From assembly GCA_963794155.1 (NCBI GenBank), contig CAWCCX010000011.1, forward strand, positions 1-64,000: DNA of 64,000 bases, in the 5' to 3' direction. The notes under the pieces were generated by a model. That model saw only the letters and a list, made by a program, of their open reading frames with translations. It was not told the DNA's origin and searched no databases. The DNA is from Roseiarcus sp963794155 (GTDB lineage Bacteria > Pseudomonadota > Alphaproteobacteria > Rhizobiales > Beijerinckiaceae). Below, in pieces: positions 26,253 through 34,699 of the stretch. The position numbers were made by a program, and so were the translations under genes. Each line of letters opens with the position of its first letter. Positions within the stretch are counted from its first letter, which is position 1.

Positions 26253-27107
26253 TCAAATCGACTGAAGGGCCTCGACCATCCCCGCGACCCAACGGCGGCT
26301 CGCAAGCGCCAAGGTCCGAGACCGCGCCAGGAGCAACAGCGTGACCTCTGGCAAGAGCGGAAGATTCTTGTCGCGACAGGGCCTCAGACCCTCCGGCGCC
26401 AGGCCTTCTATCATCGGCATGACGCCAACACCGGCCGCGGCAGCGGCGGCGAGCACCGCGAAGTCCGAACTTGTGCAGACGATGTCGAATTTCCGCCCCT
26501 GGGCGCGCCGCGCGCCGGTCGCCGCCTCGTGAATGGGCGACCCCTGCGGGGCGACGACGAGCGGCAGCGGCCGATCGCCTGCATGGCCGTCGAACGTCCC
26601 GCCAAACCAACTGAGCTGTCCCCGCCACTGTTCGATCCGGTGGGGCTCGCTTCCGCCGACGCCGATGACGAACGCGACGTCAAGCGCATTCTGGCGAAAG
26701 GCGGCGGACAGCGCCTGCGAGCTCTCGACCACCACCTCAAAGGCCGCCCGGGTGTGCGCGTCTGCGCGCAGTTGATCGAGCCGCGGCGCCAGGATCGACG
26801 CAAGTTCGCCTGGCATGCCAATGCGCAAGACGCCGTTCGGGTTGTTGCGGCCCCCGACCTCCTCCAGAATGTCGTCATGCAGCCGAAGCAAGCGCTTTCC
26901 GTAGTCGAAACAGACTTCCCCAACCCCGGACAGTTCGAAGCGTCCGCCTTTCTTGAATAGGGGCGCTTCGACGAGCTCCTCGAGCCGTTTCACCCGCAGG
27001 CTGATGGTCGGCTGGGTCCGGCCCAACTCCTCCGCCGCGCGGGTGAACCCCCGAGACTCCACGACGGCGACAAAGGCGCGCAGGATGTCGATGGGGATGC
27101 CGCGCAT
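26253..27107 (-). CDS. LysR-family transcriptional regulator
   Basis: The 284-aa LysR-type regulator has the DNA-binding domain at the N-terminus (DILRAFVAVVESRGFTRAAE, GRTQPTISLRVKRLEELVEA). The effector-binding domain follows from residue about 90 (GVLRIGMPGELASILAPRLD to AAAAAGVGVMPMIEGL). Length is close to the family norm of about 300. The ligand and target cannot be told. The adjacent divergent gene is a broken response regulator, so any local target may be lost. A strong 12-bp inverted repeat at 27316-27364, upstream of this gene, could be its operator. Confidence 0.9.
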   Translation of the reverse strand: MRGIPIDILRAFVAVVESRGFTRAAEELGRTQPTISLRVKRLEELVEAPLFKKGGRFELSGVGEVCFDYGKRLLRLHDDILEEVGGRNNPNGVLRIGMPGELASILAPRLDQLRADAHTRAAFEVVVESSQALSAAFRQNALDVAFVIGVGGSEPHRIEQWRGQLSWFGGTFDGHAGDRPLPLVVAPQGSPIHEAATGARRAQGRKFDIVCTSSDFAVLAAAAAAGVGVMPMIEGLAPEGLRPCRDKNLPLLPEVTLLLLARSRTLALASRRWVAGMVEALQSI

Positions 27108-27315
27108 GAGGGACGCCCGAGCCGTTATCGCTTACCCCTTGTACATCGATTCTCTCCGGCCATGACCAGGGCGCGCGCGGACCGTTGGCGTTTCGCTGTT
27201 TCGGCTCCGTCGAGTTATTGTAAAGACCGATGGGAAGAATCGAAATCGCCCTCGCTCGACCTACTTGCGCCAGTGATAGGTCACTTATCGGCGCCAGGCC
27301 CGAGATACTCACAAG

Positions 27316-27364
27316 ACAATCGAGAATATGATCATGATCAACCAATCGATGAATTCTCGATTGT
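27316..27364. promoter_or_regulatory. 12-bp inverted repeat in AT-rich intergenic DNA
   Basis: ACAATCGAGAAT and ATTCTCGATTGT are perfect complements separated by 25 bases. The site lies between the lysR gene and the divergent response-regulator remnant, a typical place for a LysR or response-regulator operator. A TTGACA hexamer occurs at 27427. Confidence 0.55.
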
Positions 27365-27496
27365 AGCCATCAACGCGCGCGTTGGACCCAGGTAAAATCG
27401 CGAACCGCGTCACGTATGGTAAATTATTGACAATAAAGCGAGTGATGTCACGATTCGCCCGCCGCGCGGCGGCGGCATTGGCAGAGTTGGGGGCGC

Positions 27497-27921
27497 ATGA
27501 TGCGGATACTCATTCTGGACGATGCCGACCGCGAACCTTCGGCGATCGAAAACGCCATCCGCGGGCGCGAGGTCGAAATCCGCCGCGCCGTCTTCGCCGG
27601 CTGGACGCTCGAGGAGACGGCGCGCGACCTCGTCAGTCCCGCGGGCCGGCGGTCGACCTGACGTCGTCCGAGTTCGATCTCCTGCTGGCCTTTGTCCGCC
27701 AGCCGGGGCAAGCCCTGTCGCGCGACGCGCTGCTTGGCACGCTGCGCGGGCGCGAGTGGACATATTTCGATCGCTCGATCGATACGCTGGTGGCGCGGCT
27801 GCGCAAGAAGCTGGCCGGCGGCGCCGACCGTCCCCCGCTCGTTCGTTCGGTGCGCGGCGTTGGCTATGTCTTCTGCGCCGTGGCGAGAATCTGCGAGGCC
27901 GGACAATCGGCTGCCGCCTGA
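27497..27921 (+). pseudogene. OmpR-family response regulator with internal deletion
   Basis: The first frame reads MMRILILDDADREPSAIENA, the start of a receiver domain, but stops after about 55 residues without reaching the phosphorylated aspartate. From about 27650 another frame carries a complete winged-helix domain: VDLTSSEFDLLLAFVRQPGQ, LSRDALLGTLRG, DRSIDTLVARLRKKL and the closing RSVRGVGYVF. The middle of the receiver and the linker are deleted and the frame is shifted. The DNA-binding domain could be made only from an internal start. No histidine kinase gene is next to it. Confidence 0.8.
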
Positions 27922-28093
27922 GGCTGCGCTCGCGGGAGCCGAAGCGGACCGTTCATCGACGCCGCGGGTTTCGCATCGCGACCCGTTCCTTCGCGCCGGC
28001 CCGATTGACGCCTCGCGAAGGCGGCTGCTATCCATGAGCCTCGCCGACACTTAACCTCTTGGTATTTGGAAGAGATCAGGCATTCCTGCGCCG

Positions 28094-28711
28094 ATGATTC
28101 GCTTTCACCGCAACGATTTGCCGGCCGAAGCGTCGTTTGGCGATGCGGCGGCGATCGATACCGAGACCTTGGGGCTGGTCGTCGGCCGGGACCGGCTTTG
28201 CGTCGTGCAGGTGTCGCGCGGCGACGGGACCGCGGACATCGTGCAGATCGCCGCCGGCCAGCGAAGCGCTCCCAATCTCGAACGGCTGCTCGCCGATCCG
28301 AAGGTCGTGAAACTGTTCCATTACGGCCGTTTCGACATGGCGGTCCTGCATCATGCCCTTGGGGTCATGGCCGCCCCAGTCTATTGCACAAAGATCGCCT
28401 CCAAGATCGCCCGCACCTACACCGATCGTCACGGACTGAAGGATCTCGCCCGCGAACTGTTGGGGGTCGAGATCTCAAAGCAGCAGCAGTCCTCGGACTG
28501 GGGGGCCGAGGCCTTGAGCGAAGCGCAGCTCGCCTATGCGGCGTCCGACGTTCTGCATCTGCATGCCCTGCGCGAGAAGTTGAACGCGATGCTTGAGCGC
28601 GAGGGCCGGGAGAAGCATGCCCGCGCCGCCTTCGCCTATTTGCCCGATCGCGTGCGCCTCGACCTCGCCGGATTCGAGGCCATGGACGTTTTCTCGCACG
28701 ACTATCCCTGA
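28094..28711 (+). CDS. nrnC: NrnC-type nanoRNase (RNase D-like 3'-5' exonuclease)
   Basis: The 205-aa DEDDy exonuclease carries AAIDTETLGLVVGRD (first Asp and Glu), LFHYGRFDMAVLHHALGV (second Asp) and YAASDVLHLHALREKL (last Asp with the Tyr four residues before). It consists of the exonuclease domain alone, without the HRDC domains of RNase D. That matches NrnC, the alphaproteobacterial enzyme that degrades very short RNAs such as pGpG in place of Orn. The gene end overlaps the convergent rph stop by 10 bases. The function as dinucleotidase is from family knowledge. Confidence 0.88.
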   Translation: MIRFHRNDLPAEASFGDAAAIDTETLGLVVGRDRLCVVQVSRGDGTADIVQIAAGQRSAPNLERLLADPKVVKLFHYGRFDMAVLHHALGVMAAPVYCTKIASKIARTYTDRHGLKDLARELLGVEISKQQQSSDWGAEALSEAQLAYAASDVLHLHALREKLNAMLEREGREKHARAAFAYLPDRVRLDLAGFEAMDVFSHDYP

Positions 28712-29451
28712 ACTGCGCCCGCCGCGACGCGATGAGGCTGAACGATCGCCGCCTTCTGCAAGGCGACCAGCCGGCCGATGCCGCTCCGCGCCAGCCCCAG
28801 CATTCGCACGAGCTCGGCCTCGGTGAACGGCGCGCCTTCCGCCGATCCCTGCACTTCGACCAGGCCCCCGGTCCCGGTCATGACGAAATTCGCGTCCGTA
28901 TGGGCGGTTGAGTCCTCGGCGTAGTCAAGATCGATCACTGCCTCGCCGCCGACGATGCCGCAAGAAACGGCGGCGACATGGTCTTTGAGCGGACTCTCGC
29001 GGATGATCGAGCGTTGCGCCATCCAGTCCAGGCAGTCGCGCAGCGCCACCCAGGCGCCGGTGATCGCGGCGGTTCGAGTGCCGCCGTCCGCCTGCAAGAC
29101 GTCGCAATCGATGGTGATCTGCCGCTCGCCGAGGCGCGGCAAATCCACGACCGATCGCAACGATCGGCCGATGAGCCGCTGAATCTCCTGGGCGCGGCCG
29201 GAAACTTTGCCGGTCGCGGATTCGCGCTTGGTCCGGGTCAGGGTCGCGCGCGGCAGCATCGCATATTCGGCGGTGACCCAGCCCCGTCCCTGGCCGCGCA
29301 GCCACGGCGGCGGCTTGTCCTCGAGCGAGGCCGCGCACAGCACATGCGTTTCGCCAAACCGGATGAGGCACGAACCTTCCGCGTAGCGCGCGACCCCGCG
29401 CTCGAAGCTGACCGGACGCATTTCATCGGCGGCGCGTTTGGACGGACGCAT
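28702..29451 (-). CDS. rph: ribonuclease PH
   Basis: This phosphate-dependent 3'-5' exoribonuclease trims tRNA 3' ends. The 249-aa protein has RFGETHVLCAASLEDKPPPW, ATLTRTKRESATGKVSGRAQ, EIQRLIGRSLRSVVDL and the conserved DCDVLQADGGTRTAAITGAW. The start at 29451 (MRPSKRAADEMRPVSFE) is the family start and has AGGGAGG upstream; the frame stays open further but without relevance. It is divergent from glyQ (143 bp apart) and convergent with nrnC. Confidence 0.96.
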   Translation of the reverse strand: MRPSKRAADEMRPVSFERGVARYAEGSCLIRFGETHVLCAASLEDKPPPWLRGQGRGWVTAEYAMLPRATLTRTKRESATGKVSGRAQEIQRLIGRSLRSVVDLPRLGERQITIDCDVLQADGGTRTAAITGAWVALRDCLDWMAQRSIIRESPLKDHVAAVSCGIVGGEAVIDLDYAEDSTAHTDANFVMTGTGGLVEVQGSAEGAPFTEAELVRMLGLARSGIGRLVALQKAAIVQPHRVAAGAVQG

Positions 29452-29594
29452 GGGCGAACCTCCCTGATTGTGAGCGACTGGCTCTAGCGGCAGACGCGGG
29501 GCGAGGCAAATTCTTGCGCGGCAGGGCGCTGAGCCTTGAAGAAGGCGGGCCGCGTTGACCATCGGCGCCCGCCTCTCTAGGGTCGCCGCGGCCC

Positions 29595-30542
29595 ATGATC
29601 CACGACCGAACCCCCATGCCGCCTGCTTACGATTCCGCGCTCGACCCGGCCCGATCGTTTCAGGGGCTCATCCTGACCTTGCAGACCTTCTGGGCGCAGC
29701 GGGGCTGCGTCATGCTGCAACCCTATGACATGGAGGTCGGCGCCGGCACATTCCATCCGGCGACGACGCTGCGTTCGCTCGGGCCGAGGCCGTGGAAGGC
29801 CGCCTATGTACAGCCGTCCCGCCGGCCGAAGGACGGACGCTACGGCGAGAACCCTAACCGTCTGCAACACTATTATCAGTATCAGGTGATCCTGAAGCCG
29901 AGCCCCGAGAATCTTCAGGAGCTTTATCTCGATTCGCTCGTTGCGATCGGCGTCGATATGGCCCTCCACGACGTGCGCTTCGTCGAGGACGACTGGGAGA
30001 GCCCGACCCTGGGCGCTTGGGGCTTGGGGTGGGAATGCTGGTGCGACGGCATGGAAGTGTCGCAATTCACCTATTTTCAGCAGGTCGCGGGATTCGAATG
30101 CGCCCCCGTTTCCGGCGAGCTGACCTACGGCCTCGAGCGTCTGGCGATGTATGTGCAGGGCGTCGACAGCATCTACGACATCAACTTCAACGGCCGCGAC
30201 GGGGCCGAGCGCGTCACCTACGGCGACGTGTTCCAGCAGGCGGAAGAGGAATATTCCCGCTTCAATTTCGAGCACGCCAACACCGAGGTTCTGTTCCAGC
30301 ATTTCAAGGACGCGGAAGCCGAATGCATCGCGTTGCTCGAACGCGGCGCGGCGGGCGACCGGCACCTGATGGCGCTCCCGGCCTACGACCAGTGCATCAA
30401 GGCGAGCCACGCCTTCAATCTCCTCGACGCCCGCGGCGCGATCTCGGTCACCGAGCGCCAGAGCTACATCTTAAGAGTGCGCGAACTCGCCAAGGCCTGC
30501 GGCGCGGCCTGGCTCAGGACGGCGGGGGGCGGGGCGGCATAG
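29595..30542 (+). CDS. glyQ: glycyl-tRNA synthetase alpha subunit
   Basis: This is the catalytic subunit of bacterial alpha2beta2 glycyl-tRNA synthetase, which activates glycine. The 315-aa protein has SFQGLILTLQTFWAQRGCVM, YDMEVGAGTFHPATTLRSLG and WKAAYVQPSRRPKDGRYGEN, then GWECWCDGMEVSQFTYFQQV and GELTYGLERLAMYVQGVDS, all diagnostic. ATG 29595 and ATG 29616 are both possible starts; no clear ribosome site decides. glyS follows 46 bases downstream in the same operon. Confidence 0.97.
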   Translation: MIHDRTPMPPAYDSALDPARSFQGLILTLQTFWAQRGCVMLQPYDMEVGAGTFHPATTLRSLGPRPWKAAYVQPSRRPKDGRYGENPNRLQHYYQYQVILKPSPENLQELYLDSLVAIGVDMALHDVRFVEDDWESPTLGAWGLGWECWCDGMEVSQFTYFQQVAGFECAPVSGELTYGLERLAMYVQGVDSIYDINFNGRDGAERVTYGDVFQQAEEEYSRFNFEHANTEVLFQHFKDAEAECIALLERGAAGDRHLMALPAYDQCIKASHAFNLLDARGAISVTERQSYILRVRELAKACGAAWLRTAGGGAA

Positions 30543-30588
30543 GCCCCGCTTTTGACTTTCGCTCCTGGCCGTTCCTTAACGAGCTCTG

Positions 30589-32775
30589 ATGCCCGACCTC
30601 CTGCTTGAACTCTTCAGCGAAGAAATTCCCGCCCGCATGCAAAGGCAGGCGGCGGAGGACTTGAAGCGCCTCGTGACCAACGCCCTCGTCGAGCACAATC
30701 TCGTCTACGAAGGCGCGCAGAGCTTCGTCACCCCGCGGCGCCTCACGCTTCATGTCGTCGGCCTTCCGGCCGCCCAGCCCAATCTGCGCGAGGAGCGAAA
30801 AGGGCCCCGGGTCGGCGCGCCGGACGCCGCCATCCAGGGTTTCTTGAAGAGCGCAGGGCTCAAGCGCATCGAGGACGCCAGGATCGAGGCCGACCCGAAG
30901 AAGGGCGAGTTCTACGTCGCGGTCATCGAGAAGCCGGGCCGCGAGACCAAGGACGCAATCGCCGAGATCATCCCCGCGATCGTCCGCTGCTTTCCGTGGC
31001 CAAAATCGATGCGCTGGGGCGCGGCCTCGGCAAAGCCCGACGCGCTGCGCTGGGTCAGGCCGCTACGCGGAATCGTCTGCACGCTCGCCGTCCCGCACGA
31101 CGCCTCCGAGGTCGTCTCCTTCGAGATCGACGGGATTCAGTCCGGCGATGTGACCTTTGGCCACCGTTTCATGGCGCCGAAGCCGATTCATGTCCGCCGC
31201 TACGACGACTACGTCGATGCGCTTCACAAGGCCAAGGTCGTGCTCGACCGGGAAAGGCGCAAGGCGATCATCCTCGCCGACGCCAAGGACCTCGCCTTCG
31301 CCCGCGGGCTTGAGCTTATCGAGGACGAGGGCCTGCTCGAGGAAGTGGCGGGCCTGGTCGAATGGCCGGTCGCGCTGATGGGCGAATTCGAGCCGGCGTT
31401 CCTCGACCTGCCGCCCGAGGTGATCCGCGCCACCATCCGCGCCAACCAGAAATGCTGGGTCCTGCGCGACAGCGAGGGCAAGCTCGCCAGCAAATTCATC
31501 CTCGTCGCCAATCTCGTCGCCCCGGAGGGCGGGGCGGCGATCGCGGCCGGCAACGCAAGGGTCGTGCGCGCCCGCCTCGCCGACGCGCGCCACTTCTGGC
31601 TGACCGACGTCGCCTCCCTGCCGGACGCCAGGGACAGAAGCGCAAAGCCGCTCGACCAGCGCCTCGCCAAACTCGAGCGGGTCGTCTTTCACGAGAAACT
31701 CGGAACGCAAGGCGAGCGGGTCGCGCGGATCGAGGCGCTGGCGGCGGAGCTCGCGCCGCGCGTCCTCGCCGACCCGGGCCTTGCGGCGCGCGCCGCCCAC
31801 CTCGCCAAAGCCGATCTCGCGACCGAGATGGTCGGCGAGTTCCCCGAGCTGCAGGGCCTCATGGGCCGCTATTACGCGCTCGCCCAAGGCGAAGAGCCTA
31901 GCGTCGCCGACGCGATCGAAGACCACTACAAACCGCAGGGGCCGAACGACCGTATCCCGACCGCGCCGGTCTCGATCGCGGTCGCGCTCGCCGACAAACT
32001 CGACACGCTCGTCGGCTTCTGGGCGATCGACGAGAAGCCGACCGGCAGCAAGGATCCCTATGCGCTCAGGCGCGCGGCGCTCGGCGTGATCCGGATCGTG
32101 CTGGAAAACGGACTGCGGCTACAACTTGGTTCGGTTTTTGATGTCGCGTTTGAGCCGGTCGAACGGACTATAACGAATATCTCAGATGCTGCGCTCGATG
32201 TAGCGGCAAGCGGAGCGCCCGACTCTTCTGTTCGCCCCACGAAACGGACTGACCTCCTCGCCTTCTTCGCCGACCGCCTCAAAGTCTATCTCCGCGACAA
32301 GGGGGCGCGGCACGATCTCATCGACGCGGTGTTCGCGCTGCCCGGCCAGGACGATCTGCTCATGATCGTCCGACGGGTCGAGGCGCTCGGCCGTTTCCTC
32401 GACACGGAAGACGGCAAGAACCTCCTCGCCGGCTATCGCCGCGCCGCCAACATCCTGCGCGCCGAGGAAAAGAGGGACGGCGCCCAAGCCTTTGCGGATC
32501 GGCACGATCCGGCCCTCCTCGTCCTGCCGGCGGAGAAGGATCTCGCCGACGTGCTCGCCGCGGCCGGCGCGGCGGCGCGCGAGCGGGGGGCGCGTGAGGA
32601 TTTCGAGGGCGCGATGCGGGCGCTCGCCACCCTGCGCGCGCCCGTCGACGCTTTCTTTCTCGACGTCACCGTCAACGCGGACGACGCCGATTTGCGGCGG
32701 AACCGTCTGAGGCTCTTGAACGAGTTACGCGAAGCCATGCACGGCATCGCCGATTTCTCGAAGGTCGCCGGATAG
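30589..32775 (+). CDS. glyS: glycyl-tRNA synthetase beta subunit
   Basis: The 728-aa subunit binds tRNA-Gly and is needed for charging. The N-terminus MPDLLLELFSEEIPARMQRQ is the classic start. Other blocks include YEGAQSFVTPRRLTLHVVGL, CFPWPKSMRWG, EEVAGLVEWPVALMGEFEPA, FHEKLGTQGERVARIEALA and EKPTGSKDPYALRRAALGVI. A C-terminal helical anticodon-binding part (FFLDVTVNADDADLRRNRLR) closes it. Between about residues 515 and 560 the sequence (SDAALDVAASGAPDSSVRPT) is low in similarity and may be a lineage-specific insert. Length is slightly above the usual 690. Confidence 0.97.
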   Translation: MPDLLLELFSEEIPARMQRQAAEDLKRLVTNALVEHNLVYEGAQSFVTPRRLTLHVVGLPAAQPNLREERKGPRVGAPDAAIQGFLKSAGLKRIEDARIEADPKKGEFYVAVIEKPGRETKDAIAEIIPAIVRCFPWPKSMRWGAASAKPDALRWVRPLRGIVCTLAVPHDASEVVSFEIDGIQSGDVTFGHRFMAPKPIHVRRYDDYVDALHKAKVVLDRERRKAIILADAKDLAFARGLELIEDEGLLEEVAGLVEWPVALMGEFEPAFLDLPPEVIRATIRANQKCWVLRDSEGKLASKFILVANLVAPEGGAAIAAGNARVVRARLADARHFWLTDVASLPDARDRSAKPLDQRLAKLERVVFHEKLGTQGERVARIEALAAELAPRVLADPGLAARAAHLAKADLATEMVGEFPELQGLMGRYYALAQGEEPSVADAIEDHYKPQGPNDRIPTAPVSIAVALADKLDTLVGFWAIDEKPTGSKDPYALRRAALGVIRIVLENGLRLQLGSVFDVAFEPVERTITNISDAALDVAASGAPDSSVRPTKRTDLLAFFADRLKVYLRDKGARHDLIDAVFALPGQDDLLMIVRRVEALGRFLDTEDGKNLLAGYRRAANILRAEEKRDGAQAFADRHDPALLVLPAEKDLADVLAAAGAAARERGAREDFEGAMRALATLRAPVDAFFLDVTVNADDADLRRNRLRLLNELREAMHGIADFSKVAG

Positions 32776-32806
32776 CCCTCCCGCGCCATCGCCGGGCCAG
32801 GCCTGC

Positions 32807-32841
32807 TTGAAATGGTATATTTTCTATACTATTATTACCAT
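32807..32841 (+). promoter_or_regulatory. promoter and candidate operator of brnT-brnA
   Basis: TTGAAA (32807) and TATTAT (32830) are separated by exactly 17 bases, a near-consensus sigma-70 promoter in a strikingly AT-rich patch. The start of transcription would fall about 2 bases before the GTG of brnT. ATGGTA (32812) and TACCAT (32836) form an inverted repeat covering both promoter elements, a likely site for the BrnA repressor. Confidence 0.7.
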
Positions 32842-32843
32842 CT

Positions 32844-33107
32844 GTGGAGTTCGAGTTTGATCCAAAGAAGAGCTCGGCCAATAAGGCCAAGCACGGGATC
32901 GATTTTGTTGAAGCTCAGGCGCTATGGCGGGACGAAGCCCTCATTGAAGCGCCTGCACGAACCGTCGATGAGCCGCGTTTCTTCGTCATCGGCCGCATCG
33001 GCGATCGACATTGGTCGGCTATCTGTGCAAGGCGCGGAGAACGAACGCGGATCATCTCTGTCCGGCGGTCCCGCAGCGAGGAGATCGACGCTTATGAAAG
33101 CGCGTGA
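32844..33107 (+). CDS. brnT: BrnT-family toxin
   Basis: BrnT is a small RNase-type toxin of a type II toxin-antitoxin pair. The 87-aa protein (GTG start) shows the family signatures EFEFDPKKSSANKAKHGIDF, EAQALWRDEALIEAPA, RFFVIGRIGDRHWSAI and RTRIISVRRSRSEEIDAYES. No ribosome site precedes it; the predicted transcript begins almost at the start codon, so translation is probably leaderless. The stop overlaps the brnA start by 14 bases. It sits between glyS and folE, apparently a recent insertion. Confidence 0.93.
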   Translation: MEFEFDPKKSSANKAKHGIDFVEAQALWRDEALIEAPARTVDEPRFFVIGRIGDRHWSAICARRGERTRIISVRRSRSEEIDAYESA

Positions 33108-33318
33108 TTTTGATCAGAAGTTCGACGCCGGCGCCGACGTCTCCGGCGATGTCGACTGGGGCAACGCGCGCCGCCCCAATCTCAAGCTCAAGCGCGTCAA
33201 TGTCGATTTCCCGTCATGGGTGGTTGAAGCCCTCGACCGCGAGGCCCGGCGCTTGGGGGTGACTCGTCAGGCGCTCGTCAAGCTGTGGATCGCGGAGCGC
33301 CTGGGCAAGGCGGCCTGA
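33094..33318 (+). CDS. brnA: BrnA-family antitoxin
   Basis: This 74-aa antitoxin should bind and neutralise BrnT and repress the operon. The C-terminal half VNVDFPSWVVEALDREARRL and GVTRQALVKLWIAERL is a ribbon-helix-helix DNA-binding fold. The N-terminal half, with FDAGADVSGDVDWGNARRPN, is the flexible toxin-binding part. ATG 33094 lies within the last codons of brnT (14-base overlap), giving coupled translation. The frame is open further upstream but without similarity. Confidence 0.92.
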   Translation: MKARDFDQKFDAGADVSGDVDWGNARRPNLKLKRVNVDFPSWVVEALDREARRLGVTRQALVKLWIAERLGKAA

Positions 33319-33436
33319 CTGAGCCTCGCGCGGACGCTGAGGCTGGCCTTGTCCGGCGATCTGCGTCTGGACCCGCCTTTGACAAATGCCGCCGAGCCAC
33401 TAAATGGCGGCGGGGCGTGAAATCAGGAATTGTGGC

Positions 33437-34060
33437 ATGGCGCTGAAGGAAGACAATCGTGCCGGTGCCGGCGGCGGCGGCAAGGCGGTCGCCGACGCCA
33501 AAGTCGAGGACGCCTTCCGCACCATCATCAAATGGATCGGCGAGGACCCGAACCGCGACGGGCTCATCGAGACGCCCGACCGCATGGTGCGCGCCTATCG
33601 CGAATATTTTGCCGGCTACGCGGAAGACCCGGAGGAGGTCCTGCGCAAGACCTTCACCGAGGTCGAGGGCTACGACGAGATGATCGTGCTGCGCGGCGTG
33701 ACCTTCGAGAGCCATTGCGAGCATCACCTCGCCCCGATCATCGGCCGGGTTTGGGTCGGCTACATCCCCGACAAGCGGGTGGTCGGGATCTCCAAGCTCG
33801 CCCGGGTGGTCGAGATCTTCTCCAAGCGGCTGCAGATCCAGGAGCGCCTGACGGCCCAGATCGCCAACGCCGTCGACGAGGCGCTGAAGCCCAGCGGCGT
33901 CGCGGTGGTGGTGAGGGCGGCGCATCATTGCATGATCGACCGCGGCGTCCGCAAGCGCGGGGCCGACCTCGTCACCAGCCGCATGCTGGGCGTGTTCCGC
34001 GACCAGCCGGCGACCCGGCAAGAGTTCCTCGCCCTCGTCAACGCCGACACCACCGAGTAG
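33437..34060 (+). CDS. folE: GTP cyclohydrolase I
   Basis: FolE converts GTP to dihydroneopterin triphosphate, the first step of folate (and pterin) synthesis. The 207-aa protein has IIKWIGEDPNRDGLIETPDR, the zinc site FESHCEHHLAPIIGRVWVGY (Cys and His) with the third ligand in RAAHHCMIDRGVRKRGADLV, and GISKLARVVEIFSKRLQIQE. ATG 33437 has AGGA about 7 bases upstream. The gly-rich N-terminal RAGAGGGGKAVADAK is unconserved. A DHFR-family gene follows 11 bases after its stop, so the pair forms a pterin/folate unit. Confidence 0.96.
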   Translation: MALKEDNRAGAGGGGKAVADAKVEDAFRTIIKWIGEDPNRDGLIETPDRMVRAYREYFAGYAEDPEEVLRKTFTEVEGYDEMIVLRGVTFESHCEHHLAPIIGRVWVGYIPDKRVVGISKLARVVEIFSKRLQIQERLTAQIANAVDEALKPSGVAVVVRAAHHCMIDRGVRKRGADLVTSRMLGVFRDQPATRQEFLALVNADTTE

Positions 34061-34071
34061 CGCGCCGCTTC

Positions 34072-34638
34072 ATGATCGGCGCCTTTCGCATCGTGGGCTA
34101 CGTCATCGCCTCCGCCGACGGCCGGATCGCCGACGCGAGCGGACACCACCCGGCGTCGCTCAGCCTCGACGCCGACCGGCGTTTTTTCGAGAACGGGCTC
34201 GACCATGTCGATGCGGTGGTCCACGGCCGGCATTCGCACGAGGGCCATCCGAACTCGGCTGCCCGGCGAAGGCTGATCCTGACCCGCAGCGTCCCGGCGC
34301 TCGCGCCCCACCCCGGCAACCCCAAGACGCGGCTCTGGAATCCCGCCGGGGCGTCGTTCGAGGAGGCCTGCGCCGCGCTCGGCCTGAGCTCGGGGACGGT
34401 CGCGATCATCGGCGGGCCGCTCGTCTACACGCTCTTTCTCAAGCAGGGCTACGACAACTTCCACCTTAGCCGGGCGGTCAAGGTGTGGCTCCCCGACGGC
34501 CTGCCGGTCTTCATCCGCGAGGCGTTCGGCGGCGAGCCCGAGGCGGCCCTGGCGGCGTCTGGCCTCAAACCCGGCCCGACGCTCTGGCTCGACGACGAAG
34601 TGACCGTGACCGACTGGGAGCGGGCCCCCTCTTCATAG
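34072..34638 (+). CDS. dihydrofolate reductase-family protein
   Basis: The 188-aa protein has the DHFR/RibD-C fold. The N-terminal IVGYVIASADGRIADASGHH corresponds to the nicotinamide-binding strand. DHVDAVVHGRHSHEG is followed by the phosphate-binding VAIIGGPLVYTLFLKQGYDN and HLSRA. Its place directly behind folE suggests a role in folate or pterin reduction. It differs from typical FolA, so it could act on another pterin. The stop codon lies in a short GC-rich inverted repeat (34625-34646) that may serve as terminator. Confidence 0.75.
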   Translation: MIGAFRIVGYVIASADGRIADASGHHPASLSLDADRRFFENGLDHVDAVVHGRHSHEGHPNSAARRRLILTRSVPALAPHPGNPKTRLWNPAGASFEEACAALGLSSGTVAIIGGPLVYTLFLKQGYDNFHLSRAVKVWLPDGLPVFIREAFGGEPEAALAASGLKPGPTLWLDDEVTVTDWERAPSS

Positions 34639-34646
34639 GGAGAGGG
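34625..34646. terminator. CCCCTCT/AGAGGGG hairpin at the end of the DHFR-like gene
   Basis: CCCCTCT and AGAGGGG pair around a short loop, and a second, weaker pairing follows at about 34670. Similar CCCTCTCC...GGAGAGGG elements are common intergenic repeats in Rhizobiales. It lies between two convergent genes. Confidence 0.5.
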
Positions 34647-34699
34647 GTTGGGATGAGGCGTTCGCCCGCCACCCTCTGCCGAGGGAGAAGGGAATCTTG

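Noticed and set aside
25384..26628. 414-aa minus-strand open frame
   Set aside because: It overlaps the LysR gene in another frame and has no domain; open only because of high GC.
30996..31926. Long frames on both strands inside glyS
   Set aside because: Shadows of the glycyl-tRNA synthetase beta subunit.
33430..34071. Long upstream extension of the DHFR-like frame
   Set aside because: Shadow of folE; the real start is ATG 34072.
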